From assembly GCA_024180945.1 (NCBI GenBank), contig JAKSGN010000043.1:3224001-3288000 (forward strand): DNA of 64,000 nt. The letters run 5' to 3'. The stretch is from Macrophomina tecta. Its lineage: Eukaryota; Ascomycota; Dothideomycetes; Botryosphaeriales; Botryosphaeriaceae. The notes below the pieces were generated by a model. It was not told the DNA's origin. It did not search any database and saw nothing but the letters and a program-made list of their open reading frames with translations. Shown here one piece after another: positions 45,482 to 56,841 of this stretch (the first letter of the stretch is position 1; each line of letters begins with the position of its first letter). A program made the translations under genes and the position numbers.

Positions 45482-48400
45482 AGCTAGGTAGAAGATATCT
45501 AAGTATTCGCGTAGCGTATCGTTAACGAGCGACTAAAAGGTTGCTAGCGCATTTATAAGCCCGAATAGTATTACCGTATACTCGTAGAGTCCTAGCCTTA
45601 TTTTAAAGGCTATCTTCTATTTTTCCCCTTTATTAATTCTAACTAAGTAGTAACCGTCCCGGAGGTCTAGCTTTATAAAGTACTTTACGTTTTCTAACTT
45701 ATCCTAGAGCTTATCGATGCGTGGGAGCGGGTATTAGTTCTTAATCGTAATGTCGTTAAGTTATTGATAGTCGACGTAGAGGCGTAACTTACCATTCTTC
45801 TTAGAGACGAAGAGGATCGGATATTCGGCTAATAATATTAATAGCTAAATATATTCTCGTTCGAGGTTCTTCTTAATATATTTCTTTAAAGCCTTTATTT
45901 CCTTCTTCGATAAGGAGTAGATAGGCTTATAAGCTAGTTTCGTTCCTAGCTTAAGCGGAATTTCGTAGTTCTATAGTTAATATTTAGGTAAGTCTTTCTT
46001 TTCTCTTTCTTAGTAAACGGTAACTAAGTCCTAATACTCTTTAGGTACCATTTCTATTTCGGGTATTAGAGGCGTTTCTTATAGTTATTACTATATCTCT
46101 AAACTACTATATTATCCTCTCTTAATCCTCGCAGGATCGTCTCCTTTAATAGAAGTTAGATAGTCCTTATTTCTTAGCCCTTTTCGTTAGGCCCTAGCCA
46201 ATGCTCTCTATTGCACCGCCGGTAAGGGTTTAATATATATAAGGTAGACCTATTATCCTTAGCGTTATATACGCCTAAATGCCTCTCTTAAGATTATTTA
46301 GACGTCTACCGGAGGTTCTAGGGCTACTAATTACTTCCGCGAAGCCTTACTCTTAGCCTTACGCTTTCTCCGCGTAGTTCTTTATAATAAGTGTTATACC
46401 TGATTTTCGGGAATACTTGACTCGGTAGGGCTTACTCCGCTTAAGGCGCTATATTTTATCGAGGAGGCGGCGTTTCGTACGCTATAGTTTTAGTTCTATT
46501 TTAGGCCTTTTTTAAGGTTGCCGTTAATACTACCGTCGCTGGGCCTTACGTTATTATTTAAGTCTTACGTTTCTTCTAATAATTCGAGGGTATCGTTTCG
46601 CTTAGTAGGGCTTATTCCTACGATAGGGCTATATTTTACCGAGGAGGCTTCGCCTTCTACGTCGTAGTCCTAGTTCTAACTTATACCACTATCGGAGTCG
46701 CCTATATAGTTGCTATATTTAGACCTTACACTGGCTACTTCCCGTTTTATACTAAAGATATATCCTTAGAAGATATCTAATAGTTTTTATTTAATATTCT
46801 TATAACTGCTTTTAGGGTTTTCGATAATATCCTAAATATCCTATTATAGGAAGAGTATATCGCTTGCCTAGTTAATAAGGGGGTTACAAGTTCTAAGCTA
46901 AGGTATTTCGAGGATAACGTCGTGTCCCGGGATTCTTTAGATATTAAGGGTGATCTAATTAGTATATCCGTTGATTTCTAGTAAGACTTCTTCTATTTTA
47001 ATACGTACCTATTCTTCTTCGTATTTGGCGTTTCTTCCGTCGAATCCGCTAAGAGAGTAGGATTCTTTCTTCTTTTAATAAGGGATGTTTAATTCTTATA
47101 TTAGTTCGTTATAGATAAAGTCTTCGCTTAATCCGCTATCGACTAGTATCGAGATCGTGCGTCTTCGTAGGACTCCGGTAATCTTAAATTATCCCTAAAG
47201 TTTCTTTTCGGTAAGAATTTCCGTATTCGGTATACGTAATACTATATAAAGGGACCTAGACTGCGGCCCCTAGGTCGATTCTAATACTATAGGGCCGTCT
47301 AGTTTTTTAGCTTCGGATAGCTATAGACTTTACTATATATATAGTCTTTCTATTTATTAACTTAAAGGTATACTTGTTTCTAGTTAGTCTATTTATTAGT
47401 GCGTAACTGTTTTCGCTAGTAGACTATATTCTTTCGTACCTAGTATTGGAAAGCTAATATATTAAGTTTCTCGTTCGGTATCTACTAAAGTATGTAGTTC
47501 TAGATAGTTGCCGTGCTATACTAATAGAGAATCCTTACTAACTCTCAAAGAAAGTCGTAGTCTATTTACTATTAAGTAGTTATTCCTTAATAATAGAGTA
47601 TTACGAGTGCGGTTTCTTTTATAATAATAAGTTCGTACTTTTTTCTATCTTACTCGATTCGGGTTTCCTAGAGGGTCCCTTAGCGCTATATCTATAGTTC
47701 TATAAGGGCCAATCCTCTCTCGTAGGGAATCTATATTACCTAGGCGAGTTAGTCGTTCTCGTCCATTATTTCTACGCTAATCCTATACTTGGCTGCAAGG
47801 CGCTCGAGTTCTAAAAAAGCTATAGAGTCCGGTATAGCTTCTACTTCGCTATTTATTAAGTTATATAGTTCTCCGGTCTCGCTATTTACGAGCTTCTCGT
47901 CTAAGGGGAAGCTATTAATAATATCGTTAGTCTCGATGACTTCTTCGTTTCTAGTTATTATACCGAATTATCGTGGTTTATAGGAGTACTATTTTAATAT
48001 ATCCTTGCTGCTTTAGTGCATCTAGTAGTTATCGTCGTAGTAGGCCGTCTAGTGTAGTATCTTATAGTTATCTTAGCGGAATATAACCGATGCTTCTTAT
48101 TAAGCGCTTAAGGTCTACTTTTCGTCTTTCTTATTACGAGGGTTCTGCGGGTACTTAGGAGAGAAGTGCTTGTTACTACCGTAGGTAATATAGAGTCGAT
48201 TTTTATAGCGTTGCTTCTACTCGTCCGTTTAGTTTAGGTTAGGTCCTTTGGGCTTCTTATTATTGTTTCGACTATTGTAGTTACCCTTCTTAGAATCCTG
48301 TCGGTTGGCCGCGTTAAGGGCTATAGCGTCTCCGCCTTCGAGGGTTATTCTCTCACGGCGAGGTTTCGAGGTATTAGCTTATCGAGAACCTATCTTCTAT

Positions 48401-49210
48401 TCGTATATACGACCGTCGATCTAGGACGCAAGGTCTACTATCTTTTAAAAGGTGGACGGGTATTTATAGGTAATTATATTCTTCTTGACTTCTTCCTTTA
48501 GGCCTTTATAGAAGAGGTCGCGGAATGTCTTATTTAACTATTTAAAATAGGCTGCAAGCTATTAAACCTTAGTTACGTAGACAGCTATAGATCCTAGTTA
48601 TTTAACGGTTATAATATCGTTAGAGGCTTTGCGGACTTTATCTCGATTATTAAAAGTGGCCCTAAGGTTGTCTGCGAATCCCGTATAGGTGCCGAAGATT
48701 TTCTTGGTCTTTTTCCGTCTCTTCTCGAGAGAGTGTTCGTTGGCTAGGTGGTCGCGAAGGTATGGTTTTATTTATGCCTCTGCCGTTCCTCTGAGGTAGG
48801 TTGATGCGAAGAGTACTTCCTTGGCGTCGCTGTCGAATTGCGCTTGATTAAACTAGAGGTAGCGTTATATCTAGAGTAGGAAGGATTAGAGCTTCTTCCT
48901 ATTCCTATCGAACTTCTCGGGTGCCGCTACTTTAACCTTAGTAGCGCTCCGTTTTATCGTGTGCTCGATTAGTCGAGCGTTCTAAGTCTTTAGCTCCTCG
49001 ATGAGCTGCAAGAGCTTAGCTCTAGTGGGCTCCGTTTGCTATGCGGGCTGAGCTAGCCCCTGGGCACCCTAAACGTAACCCTCGGCCGGGTCGACCTCTA
49101 TCTGAGATCCTGATGCCATTGCTGTTTCCTAAACTCGTTAGGGGGTGATACCTTACCCGATAGGACTTAATCCCAGAGCCTTCCTCTCCTTGCAAGGATA
49201 GTGGTTAAAG

Positions 49211-49698
49211 TGTAACGAGCGGGCCTCTGCCTCTAAGGATCTAAACACTAAAGAGGGAGAAAACCTATCGAGGGGGTTTTCCTTGAGTGGGTACAAGAAG
49301 AGGGTGAGAGCAAGTCGAACACGTAATAGGACTGAGCACTGCGTGCGAAGGCCGTGTTACTAACAATATACGAATTATTATTAAAGTTAACCACGAAGGT
49401 CAAAGCTATCTAAGGAGTGTAGTTTATATACAAGTAGGGAAGCGTATACAATCTAGTTTCTAATCTGTCTACTCTGTCCCTCGGGAGGTCGGTGACCTTG
49501 GGAGCGGACAGAGCAGCTTGTCCTGCTCTGGGTGCTCTGTGGTGTTCTGGTCCGAGCGCCTTCGGAGCAGTGAGAGCACTATCTTAGCATCACGTGCTTC
49601 ACGTGAGCACGCGTGGGTCCTTTCCACGCCGCACCCGAGCTCCCCACTTACTACCTCATCCTGCTGTTCCCTAACCCTGTGGAGGCTGCGCCGTAACA
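49211..49698 (-). repeat. 5' LTR of element 2 (488 bp)
   Basis: Same length as the 3' LTR. The right, outer edge is clean; the left, inner edge is mutated (for example AGGATCTAAACACTAAAG against AGGATCCAAACACCAAAG in the other copy). Confidence 0.95.
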
Positions 49699-49770
49699 CA
49701 GTGATGATGTGCAGCCCTATATAATAGTTTTAGTTTTGATGTGTCCCCCGAAATCCTGTCATTGCCGTGA

Positions 49771-49936
49771 AATGTTGTTGGAACAAGTGGTGTGACGGCT
49801 TGATCATTGATAAAAGAATCAATTGGAATGAGTTGGCATGCTGTTCGAGGAGGGCGGCCGTGGAGTGGCCTTTTATCCTCTCCTGAATAGACTACGCTTG
49901 GCAAAGTATAATACACGTGATTGATCCAACAAATGT
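49771..49936 (+). mobile_element. Small solo LTR (49776-49931) with AATGT target duplication
   Basis: A 156-bp unit, TGTTGGAACAAG...GATTGATCCAACA, sits between perfect AATGT flanks at 49771-49775 and 49932-49936. It defines the full length of this family. No RIP-type damage is obvious. Confidence 0.88.
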
Positions 49937-49938
49937 AC

Positions 49939-50368
49939 TAACGTGTTCCACCACTCATCCGGCCACACCAGTCATCCGGACACCTGAAATTTCACCAAAA
50001 TTTGCGAATTCCGCACCTTAATATCCCAACAACGGCTGGGTAATAAATTCTAAAATTTTAATATGTTGTATGCAGTGTTTTGAAATAGAAGCTATTAAAT
50101 TTCTAAGAGCTAAACTTCCATAGTTCTTAAGATATTACGGAAAAGGTGAAATTTTTTGAATTTAGGAACCAAAAAACCACTAGTTATAAGCTTTTAGCAT
50201 CTAAAAATTTAATAACCTCTAGTTTTAAGCACTGCATATAACGTATTAAAATTTTAGAATTTATTACCCAGCCGTTGTTGGGATATTAAGGTACGGTTTT
50301 TCTGATTTTTGGTGGTTTTTAGGGTGGCCGGATGACTGGTGTGGCCGGATGAGTGGTGGAACACGTTA
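49939..50368. mobile_element. Mariner-type MITE with ~165-bp terminal inverted repeats
   Basis: 49941-50366 is a 426-bp foldback. The left arm starts ACGTGTTCCACCACTC and the right arm is its reverse complement; both continue through CATCCGGCCACACCAG and the block CCTTAATATCCCAACAACGG to about 165 bp in. A TA dinucleotide on each side fits the Tc1/mariner target duplication. No coding capacity. Confidence 0.85.
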
Positions 50369-50929
50369 TCTAATTTAACTCTAGAAGCGACCGGACAACT
50401 TCCAGCCATATTTTCTTCAGACCACTGGCAGATTATGATCATGTTTCAACGGAGTGTGAATTAATTAGCCAATGCGCTATCCCCCGTGCACAGGGCGTTA
50501 CCGTTCGTTCCTGAAAAGGCTAGTGTGGTAGCAACTGGGTATAGAAGCGACGCGTAACCGAATCTACGGACTAATCGAGGCTTATATGCCTCGACGTTAA
50601 ATAATCATGCTACTATGTCCGCTTTAGTAGTTGTACCCTGCTAAATATACCGACCTCTACAGCGGATCTACGTATTACACCACGAACACGATTAATAATA
50701 GCCTACAAGCTTTATGTAAAGTGTTGCATGCTCCTGCACGTGAGATTGTCCTACGCCAACCCCAGCATTATAGTGTGCGCGTGGTCAGTCACATCGGAGG
50801 AAGCACGCAAGATGTGGACGCACGATAAACGACGGGCTAAAGCGGATTGGACATGAGATTCATTACAGTGAGTGATCAACATGGTGCGCCGTGTCCCGTA
50901 GAGCCGTGAGAGATGCAACGAAAGCGTCG
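50369..50929. other. Gap with no recognisable gene
   Basis: Unique-looking sequence with short frames only. The last part is the 3' UTR of the small gene at 50930-51471. Confidence 0.5.
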
Positions 50930-51471
50930 TTAGCCACCCTGGCGAGCCTTCTCGGCGCATATCAGCGCGATGACCCTGCTGAGCTCGGCGCTCTGGGCGA
51001 ACTGCTCCTTCTTGATCTCTTCGGAGACGTTCTCGTCCTTGGCCAGCTCGCTGCCGAGGTGCAACATGCGGTTCTGGAGGGCCAGCATCTTGGACAGGGT
51101 GTTGTCCAGGAAGGGCGCCGAGAAGGAGACGTTATCGGGCGCCGAGTTCTGCAGGCGGATCTCGAGTTTGCGGGGCGGCTTCTTGCCGTTGGCAGTCGTG
51201 CGCGCGGCTTCTTGCGCCGCGGGGGCGGGCGCGCTGTTTGCGGGATCCGGTGAGCGAGTGGCGCCATGAGATTTGCAGGGGGGGACTTGGCGCACCTGAC
51301 GGGCCGTTCGACGAAGGTCATGCTCTCCGCCATCTCGGCCACGCGGTTGGCGATGCGGGCGGCCATGATCTCGTAGGCGGAGGGCCGGCTGGCGGCGACG
51401 GCCGGGGCGGCGGACTTGGCGTGCGACTTGCGCAGGCCGCTGGCCTGCTTCTGCAACTCGGTGGAGGGCAT
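50930..51471 (-). CDS. Small helical protein of unknown function, 159 aa
   Basis: Exons 51471-51296 and 51233-50930; the 62-nt intron has GTGCGC and AAACAG ends and closes phase 2 exactly. The N-terminal part has SAYEIMAARIANRVAEMAES, an amphipathic helix. After an Ala/Pro linker comes LEIRLQNSAPDNVSFSAPFL, and then a long helix region with MLALQNRMLHLGSEL and VSEEIKKEQFAQSAELSRVI. No signal peptide or membrane segment. I do not recognise the family. The structured codon use, intron and shared 447-bp upstream region with the acyltransferase argue that it is a real gene with a divergent promoter. Confidence 0.75.
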
Positions 51472-51918
51472 GGTGTTTGGGGGGGTGTTGCCGCTGGCCT
51501 GGGAGGCTGCTCTCGGAGGAGGCGGAGGAAAGGGGAATGGGGGTTGGAGGAGCGGGAGCAAGACAGCGAGATGGAGCACGACGGCTGATATGATGTGGAG
51601 GAGCAGGGATGGGAAGCGCCACTGCGAGCTGCTGTGCTGCGCGCAACCCGGTTTGACCCCTGCAACGCTGGCGTCATTGCGCGGCCGCATGCGCCACACA
51701 CACACCTCGCGCCCCCTCTCGCCGCTCGTCTTCTCTCGCTGCCGGCGCACCTCGCCGGGCCTCGTTCGACTGCACACGACATGCCCGCGTCGCGAATGCC
51801 GCCGCTGTGCCCGACGCCGCCCGCGTAGACAGCAGTGCGCGCTCAGTTCAGCCCCGTAAGTGCCTGGCCTCCCGCAGAGACGATCGCGCGCTCTAACGTC
51901 GCCGGGCAGCTGCCGACG
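51472..51918. promoter_or_regulatory. Divergent promoter region
   Basis: 447 bp separate the ATG codons of two divergent genes. Large open frames cross it on both strands because it is GC-rich, but they do not continue any domain, so I treat it as promoter and leader sequence. Confidence 0.6.
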
Positions 51919-54359
51919 ATGCCTCCGCCGCCAACGCCAGCTGCCTCCGAACGGAGGGCCAAGCACGATCTGGGCGCAGGCCTCAATCTCAAGAGCCCGA
52001 GTGTCGAAAACCACCCGTCGGGGCCTCCGCAGCATGGCGGCTTCGGCCAGGCCGAGCGCGGCGTGTCCATCGCCTCGACCTTTCTGTCCGGCATTCTCGC
52101 GTAAGCTTGCCCCAGTCCGGCGGCGGCGGCGATGTACTGAGATTCTCGGGAAAGCATCAACGCGGCCCAGTTCATCGGCCTGCCGTTCAAGATGATCGAC
52201 CCCCAGTTCTACAACGACTACATCGCCTTCACCAAGCAGTCGTTTGCCGTCCTGGTCACTACGCTCACCCAGTGGTGGTCTCCCACCGAGGTCCGCGTCA
52301 GCGGAGACCCGAGCATCCCCGGCCAGCTCCTTCTCAAGCCCGACGGCAGTCTCGAGTGCCGCTTCCCCGAGCGTCTGGTGCTCATGGCCAACCATCAGCT
52401 CTACACCGACTGGCTTTACTTGTGGTGGGCGGCGTACACCAACAAGATGGCCGGGCACGTCTACATCATCTTGAAGGAGTCCATCAAACACATCCCGCTC
52501 ATCGGATGGGGCTCGCAGTTCTACAACTTCATCTTCCTCGCTCGGAACTGGGAGAAGGACAAGCCCCGCTTCCAGGAGCACTTGCAGCAGCTGAGCAACC
52601 CCAAAGACCCCATGTGGCTCATCATCTTCCCCGAGGGCACCAACCTGTCCGCGGCTACGCGGGAGTCGAGCAGGAGGTGGGCAGAGAAGAACGGCATCAA
52701 GGACATGCGCCACCAGCTGCTCCCGCGCAGCACCGGATTGAAGTTCTGCTTGGAGAATCTCCAGGGCTCGACCGAATGGCTGTACGACTGCACCATTGCG
52801 TACGAGGGCGTCCCGTGAGTCCGTCGCCCCTCGGCCGAGCGTCTCTGCTAACAGCGGGCAGCCACGGCCAATACGGCCAGGACATCTACACGCTCCAATC
52901 GTCCTTCTTCGAGGGCCGGCCGCCCAAGTCGGTCAACATGCACTGGCGCCGCTTCCGCATCTCGGAGATCCCGCTCCATTCCGACAAAGCGTTTGAGGTC
53001 TGGCTGCGCAACCGCTGGAAGGAAAAAGACCACTATCTCGACTACTATCAGCGGCACAATGCGTTCCCGGCCGCGGACCCCTGGAAGGCCTCGTCGCCGG
53101 CCGAGATGCAGCGGATCCGGCCGGCGAAGAGCATCAGGGCGCAAGTGAAGAGCAGCAGCTGGGGCGAATTCCTGGCCATCTTCGCCCCCATCACGGCATT
53201 CCTCACGGTATTGTTCCTCTTCTACGGCGCTTCAGTAAAGGAGCTGGTCGGAACCGGTGCGTCTGACATGCATTCGCGCGTTAAACAGGCTCAGCGCCAG
53301 GGGCAGCTGGCTCCCGACGGCGGGCTGCCGCCCGCGCTGGCGAAGAAGGCGCTGAAGAACGCGCGCGCCGCCGACCCCAATGCGCCCTCTGAGGCGTCGG
53401 GGACGAGCGCGGGCAGGCCGCAGTACGGCGAGTGGGACGCGATTCGCAAGGCCCTGGCCGATAAGGACGTCGAGGGCGCGAAGTCATTTGCGCCCAAGGC
53501 GCCAACGACGGTGGACTCGGTCAGCGGCCATCGCTCATTCTCACAGCCGGCGCCTAGGAAAGCGGCTACGACGACGGCGGCGGCGGCTTCTTCGGCGCCA
53601 GCAGCCAGAGCACTGGCGCCGGTGAAGGTGGATGCTTCGAACGAAGCGCTCAGGGCACTTCTCCAGAAGAACCTGGGGCAGGCAGAAACCAGCTCGCAAG
53701 CGGCGCGACAAACAATCAGGCTCGCAAACGGCCAGACCATCAAGGCGAGCGCCCCCGAAACCACCAAAGTGCAGAAGGGAGGGCCCGTAAAGCTCTCGAA
53801 CGGCCTCACGGTAGGCGGCGAGAAGAGAAAAACACCCACGTCGCCGACGCCAGTAAAGCTGGCGAACGGCGTTACAGTGGGCGCCAAAGGCCAGGCCCTA
53901 CCGACTCAGCCCGCCGCAGGACCATCTTCCGGCATGGCGAATCCGAAGCCGCTAAAGAAGCTGGCCCCACAGGTTAAGAAATCAACGCCCGCTTTGCAGT
54001 CAACGGTGTTGCCAAAGGATAAGAAGCCAGCCACGGGCACCGCCTCCACGCCATCGTTGGCCAGTGGGCCGACGAAAACGGCATCAAGCGTCAAGACCCC
54101 CGCACCGTCTGTTGCGAAGGCTCCGCCGGCGGCAACGAAGCCGCGCGCTCCCGCGCAGCCGCAGGCTGAAAAGGCCGGCTCAGGAGCCGGAGTGGATGCT
54201 CAAAACAAGGGGCAGGCTGCGGGACGGACAGCGGTGGCCAAGGGTGCAGAAAAGACCAGACCGTTAGTGATCCAAGAGACGGCCAGGGGCCCGAAGGAAA
54301 AGGTGCCGCAGCGCAAGTTGGAAGCTTTGAAGGCCAGGAAGGAAGCGCAGCAAAAATAA
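51919..54359 (+). CDS. Membrane lysophospholipid acyltransferase with long disordered tail, 779 aa
   Basis: Exons 51919-52100, 52155-52814 and 52862-54359; introns of 54 and 47 nt with GT..AG ends and exact phases. It is a glycerolipid acyltransferase of the PlsC/LPLAT class (yeast Cst26-like group). NHQxxxD is present as NHQLYTDW (Asn140, His141, Asp146), and the second box as FPEGT (219-223). Hydrophobic segments at about 48-72 and 383-403 (FLAIFAPITAFLTVLFLFY) anchor it in a membrane, probably ER. From about 412 to the end the protein is Ala/Pro/Lys-rich and looks disordered, with three motif repeats (RLANGQTIK, KLSNGLTVG, KLANGVTVG) near 563-625. A ~370-residue tail is unusual; family members typically end near 400. 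It transfers an acyl chain to a lysophospholipid; which one is unknown. Confidence 0.9.
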
Positions 54360-55714
54360 AAAATCGCACGACGGCAGAGCATGGGATGCGGGGGGACGTC
54401 TCACGGCTGGATTGATTGTACTTACGATACCCGTGCTTCTCTTTTCTTATAGCTTAGAAATTGAACTGTTTGCAACGCACGCGGGACTTGCATCAGCAAT
54501 GCTGACCTCGTCCACGATCGACTCGAGCATCGAAAAGCAGGATCTTCCCCGCCGGCCTGATCGCCGGCAGATCGCAGACATGGATGCCCCTGCAAGCTCA
54601 TCAGCCACAGCGGCGCCACTTTACGTCACGGTCCAGACGTTGCGCGTCCGCTCGCTCATGCGGTAGAACCGGGAAATCTTGGAAAAGCAGGTCTGGGAGT
54701 GGCAGCCACAAAGCAGGACGCCCGCCGCTCTATCGGCTCATATTGCTCGCTCTTGCAACCGAGCGTCGCCCAAGTAGCTGCAATGGTCAGAGTAACGTCC
54801 CTCCCTGCGCGGCGAGAAACCCACTGCGCCGAGAAATTTAAAGGGTATGTACTTTGGCTTCAGGCAACGCAAATCTCTACAAACTTTAGTATTGACCATA
54901 ATTTTTTCTCGGTCGTGTGCTGTAGCTACTCCTAGATACCTACGATACCTTTTATCCGTAAATTACGTTACGCATCGTCACCTTTGCGCCTGATTTACGA
55001 AGAGCATCCTCCTACAGCGTAATAGACTTCCTTCTTTATAGCACTACTACTAAGCTCTTACGTCTCTATAATACTAAAAAATGGCTTATCCGAGCCCCAG
55101 GGCCCTCCTAAGATGGCGAGAAGTTGTTACTAGCCTTGCGTCTGCTGTGGCGGGCAAATTCATCCGAGGTCGCCACGCTGAGTGGTACCTCTGGCCGAAG
55201 CGATCACCAATTCCGGCTGATGCGAAACGACCCGCAGGTCCTACGTAATCAGTGTAGCGTAATTTACATATGTCATCCAGTAAGCCAAGCTTTGTGGCTG
55301 TTAGGCTCATGGCTGTGCAGACGCTCGGACTTTGGAGCAGTGAGCAACTGCCACTAATAGTCGCTAGACATATCTCGAAGTAGCATCCACTATATTACAA
55401 CTTTATCCAAATAGCGCTCGTTATCCCAACGGTCTGCTGAGGCCGACGGAGTGTATGAATCGTCATCATTGTCATTGTCATTATCATCATCCTCTGAATC
55501 CTCTCTTCCTACGTAAGATTACTCTTGAATTAGGTTGGAAACAACAGTGCTCTAATACATCCGCGCCACTGGGGCCCTCCATGGTACTATTGGGGCCTTC
55601 ACCGGCTCTGACCATTCGCTTAGCCGCGCCACTTGGGCCTTTGGCTGTGGCGACCCCGCCTCTGGCCCAAGACTCTTCCGCTTACGACCGTGATTTTCCT
55701 TAGCTTTGCCCTTG
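54360..55714. other. Gap, one acidic relic, no intact gene
   Basis: Mostly featureless; AT-rich at 54850-55080. On the minus strand around 55390-55510 an open stretch follows an acceptor-like TTACGTAG and reads EDSEDDDNDNDNDDDSYTP, SADRWDNERYLDKVV, then a stop. It may be the last exon of a lost gene, but no family is recognised. Confidence 0.4.
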
Positions 55715-55944
55715 TGTTGGAACAAGTGGTGTGACGGCTTGATCAATGATAAAAGAATCAATTGGAATGAGTTGGCATGGTGTTCGAGGAGGGCGGCCGT
55801 GGAGTGGCCTTTTGTTGGACCGAAAAAAGCACAACGCCGCACTTAGATTCAGTGCGAATTGATTGATTTATGTTCCAACACCTTTTATCCTCTCCTGAAT
55901 AGGCTATACTTGGCGAAAGTAAAATACACGTGATTGATCCAACA
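55715..55944 (+). mobile_element. Small LTR copy interrupted by a nested insertion
   Basis: Starts TGTTGGAACAAGTGG and ends GATTGATCCAACA. It is almost identical to 49776-49931 except for 68 bp plus a duplicated CCTTT inserted after GGAGTGG. No flanking duplication is seen (CCTTG left, CGCCC right), so it may be one LTR of a larger decayed element. Confidence 0.75.
55808..55885 (+). mobile_element. 68-bp nested insertion (55813-55880) with CCTTT duplication
   Basis: TGTTGGACCGAA...GTTCCAACA, 68 bp, flanked by perfect CCTTT at 55808-55812 and 55881-55885. The empty site is given by the intact homologue at 49776. Its ends match the surrounding LTR family, yet it is far shorter than any normal LTR. 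Confidence 0.85.
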
Positions 55945-56217
55945 CGCCCCCTTCACGTACTGCCTATTTAGGCAGTAGGTGATAAAAGAGTAATAAGGGT
56001 AAAAAATGGGTAACTGGGAGAGTGTTGAACTCGTGAACTCGCTCAAAGTAGGCTGGTTGATTTCCAAAATCAAAGAAATAATAAAACGCATGGAGAATAC
56101 ATAGGTAAAATTAGGGCAATAATTATAAGTACCTAAAAGGATTGGGGAGACTTATGCCTACGTAGGTATAAGTCCTCTGTTAGCTTAAGTAAGCTATGAG
56201 GGTTACGCCTTATTTTG

Positions 56218-56436
56218 TGTTGGAATATTTGATTCAGTACTGTTTTGGATTCAGTTATGTCTTATACTCGTTGCACACCTGTCTCAGCAGGTAAGCAAGT
56301 TACATACCCGTTTTACCCCAGTAGGTAGAATAGGTATAAGGGAAGCCCGTACGGCCTCCCTCTACTAGATATGCCAATCTATGGGAACTCATCTTCATCA
56401 GTTGTATAAAGGCTGCCAATTAGTTATTTTCCAACA
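56218..56436 (+). mobile_element. Possible LTR relic, TGTTGGAATATT...TTCCAACA
   Basis: A 219-bp stretch with family-like ends. There is no target duplication and no second copy, so this rests on the ends alone. Confidence 0.35.
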
Positions 56437-56841
56437 GTTATAAGCCCGGGTGCGTCTTAGGTGCCTTCCGTAATCTAAGCCATCCTCCAGAAGCACCTCT
56501 TTATGCTACGTTTAATCGTTCCGTGGCATCCGGACGTCTCGCTTGGCATTCTTTTGCCACACAGTTATAAGCGGAGCCAAGTGCCTCCCTTATTCGTTAT
56601 TTTTGTGACGGTTACCTAAACTATCACCAAGTGCCTACTTTGGCAGCCTTCTAGCTGTAGCGTCCCTATTAGGTGTACTAGCTATTTAAGCGAGTTTTAC
56701 TATGTACTAGCGCTGCCCCTGAGTTACCTACGGCCACGATACTCGGCTCGATTATCTGATAAGCAACTACTAGCCACTACTAGTAACTATGGCCTTATTA
56801 AAGCCTATTATCGTCCTTAAGTCGTCCGATAACTGGGATGA
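56437..56841. other. AT-moderate gap, probably decayed repeat
   Basis: No frame or LTR ends. The word GTTATAAGC occurs twice (about 56435 and 56565), and GTGCCT-type words recur, so it may be remnant repeat sequence, but I cannot assign it. Confidence 0.4.

Larger units (their letters stand above)
41901..49703 (-). mobile_element. Complete Ty3/gypsy chromovirus, RIP-inactivated (element 2)
   Basis: Spans 41906-49698 (7793 bp) with perfect CAGTG target duplications at 41901-41905 and 49699-49703. On the minus strand: 5' LTR 49211-49698, gag about 49100-48300, the RT box YLDNILIF at 45481-45458 (second Asp changed to Asn by G-to-A), RNase H about 45070-44830, integrase about 44400-43750, chromodomain about 43300-43160 (FGRQLKYLVK), an antisense frame 42491-43119, and 3' LTR 41906-42393. 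It is the same family as element 1 but with longer LTRs (488 bp). Stops throughout show RIP. Confidence 0.95.

Noticed and set aside
50962..52713. 583-codon minus-strand frame covering the divergent promoter and the acyltransferase
   Set aside because: It overlaps two genes with clear exons, domains and splice sites on other frames, so it is a GC-driven shadow.
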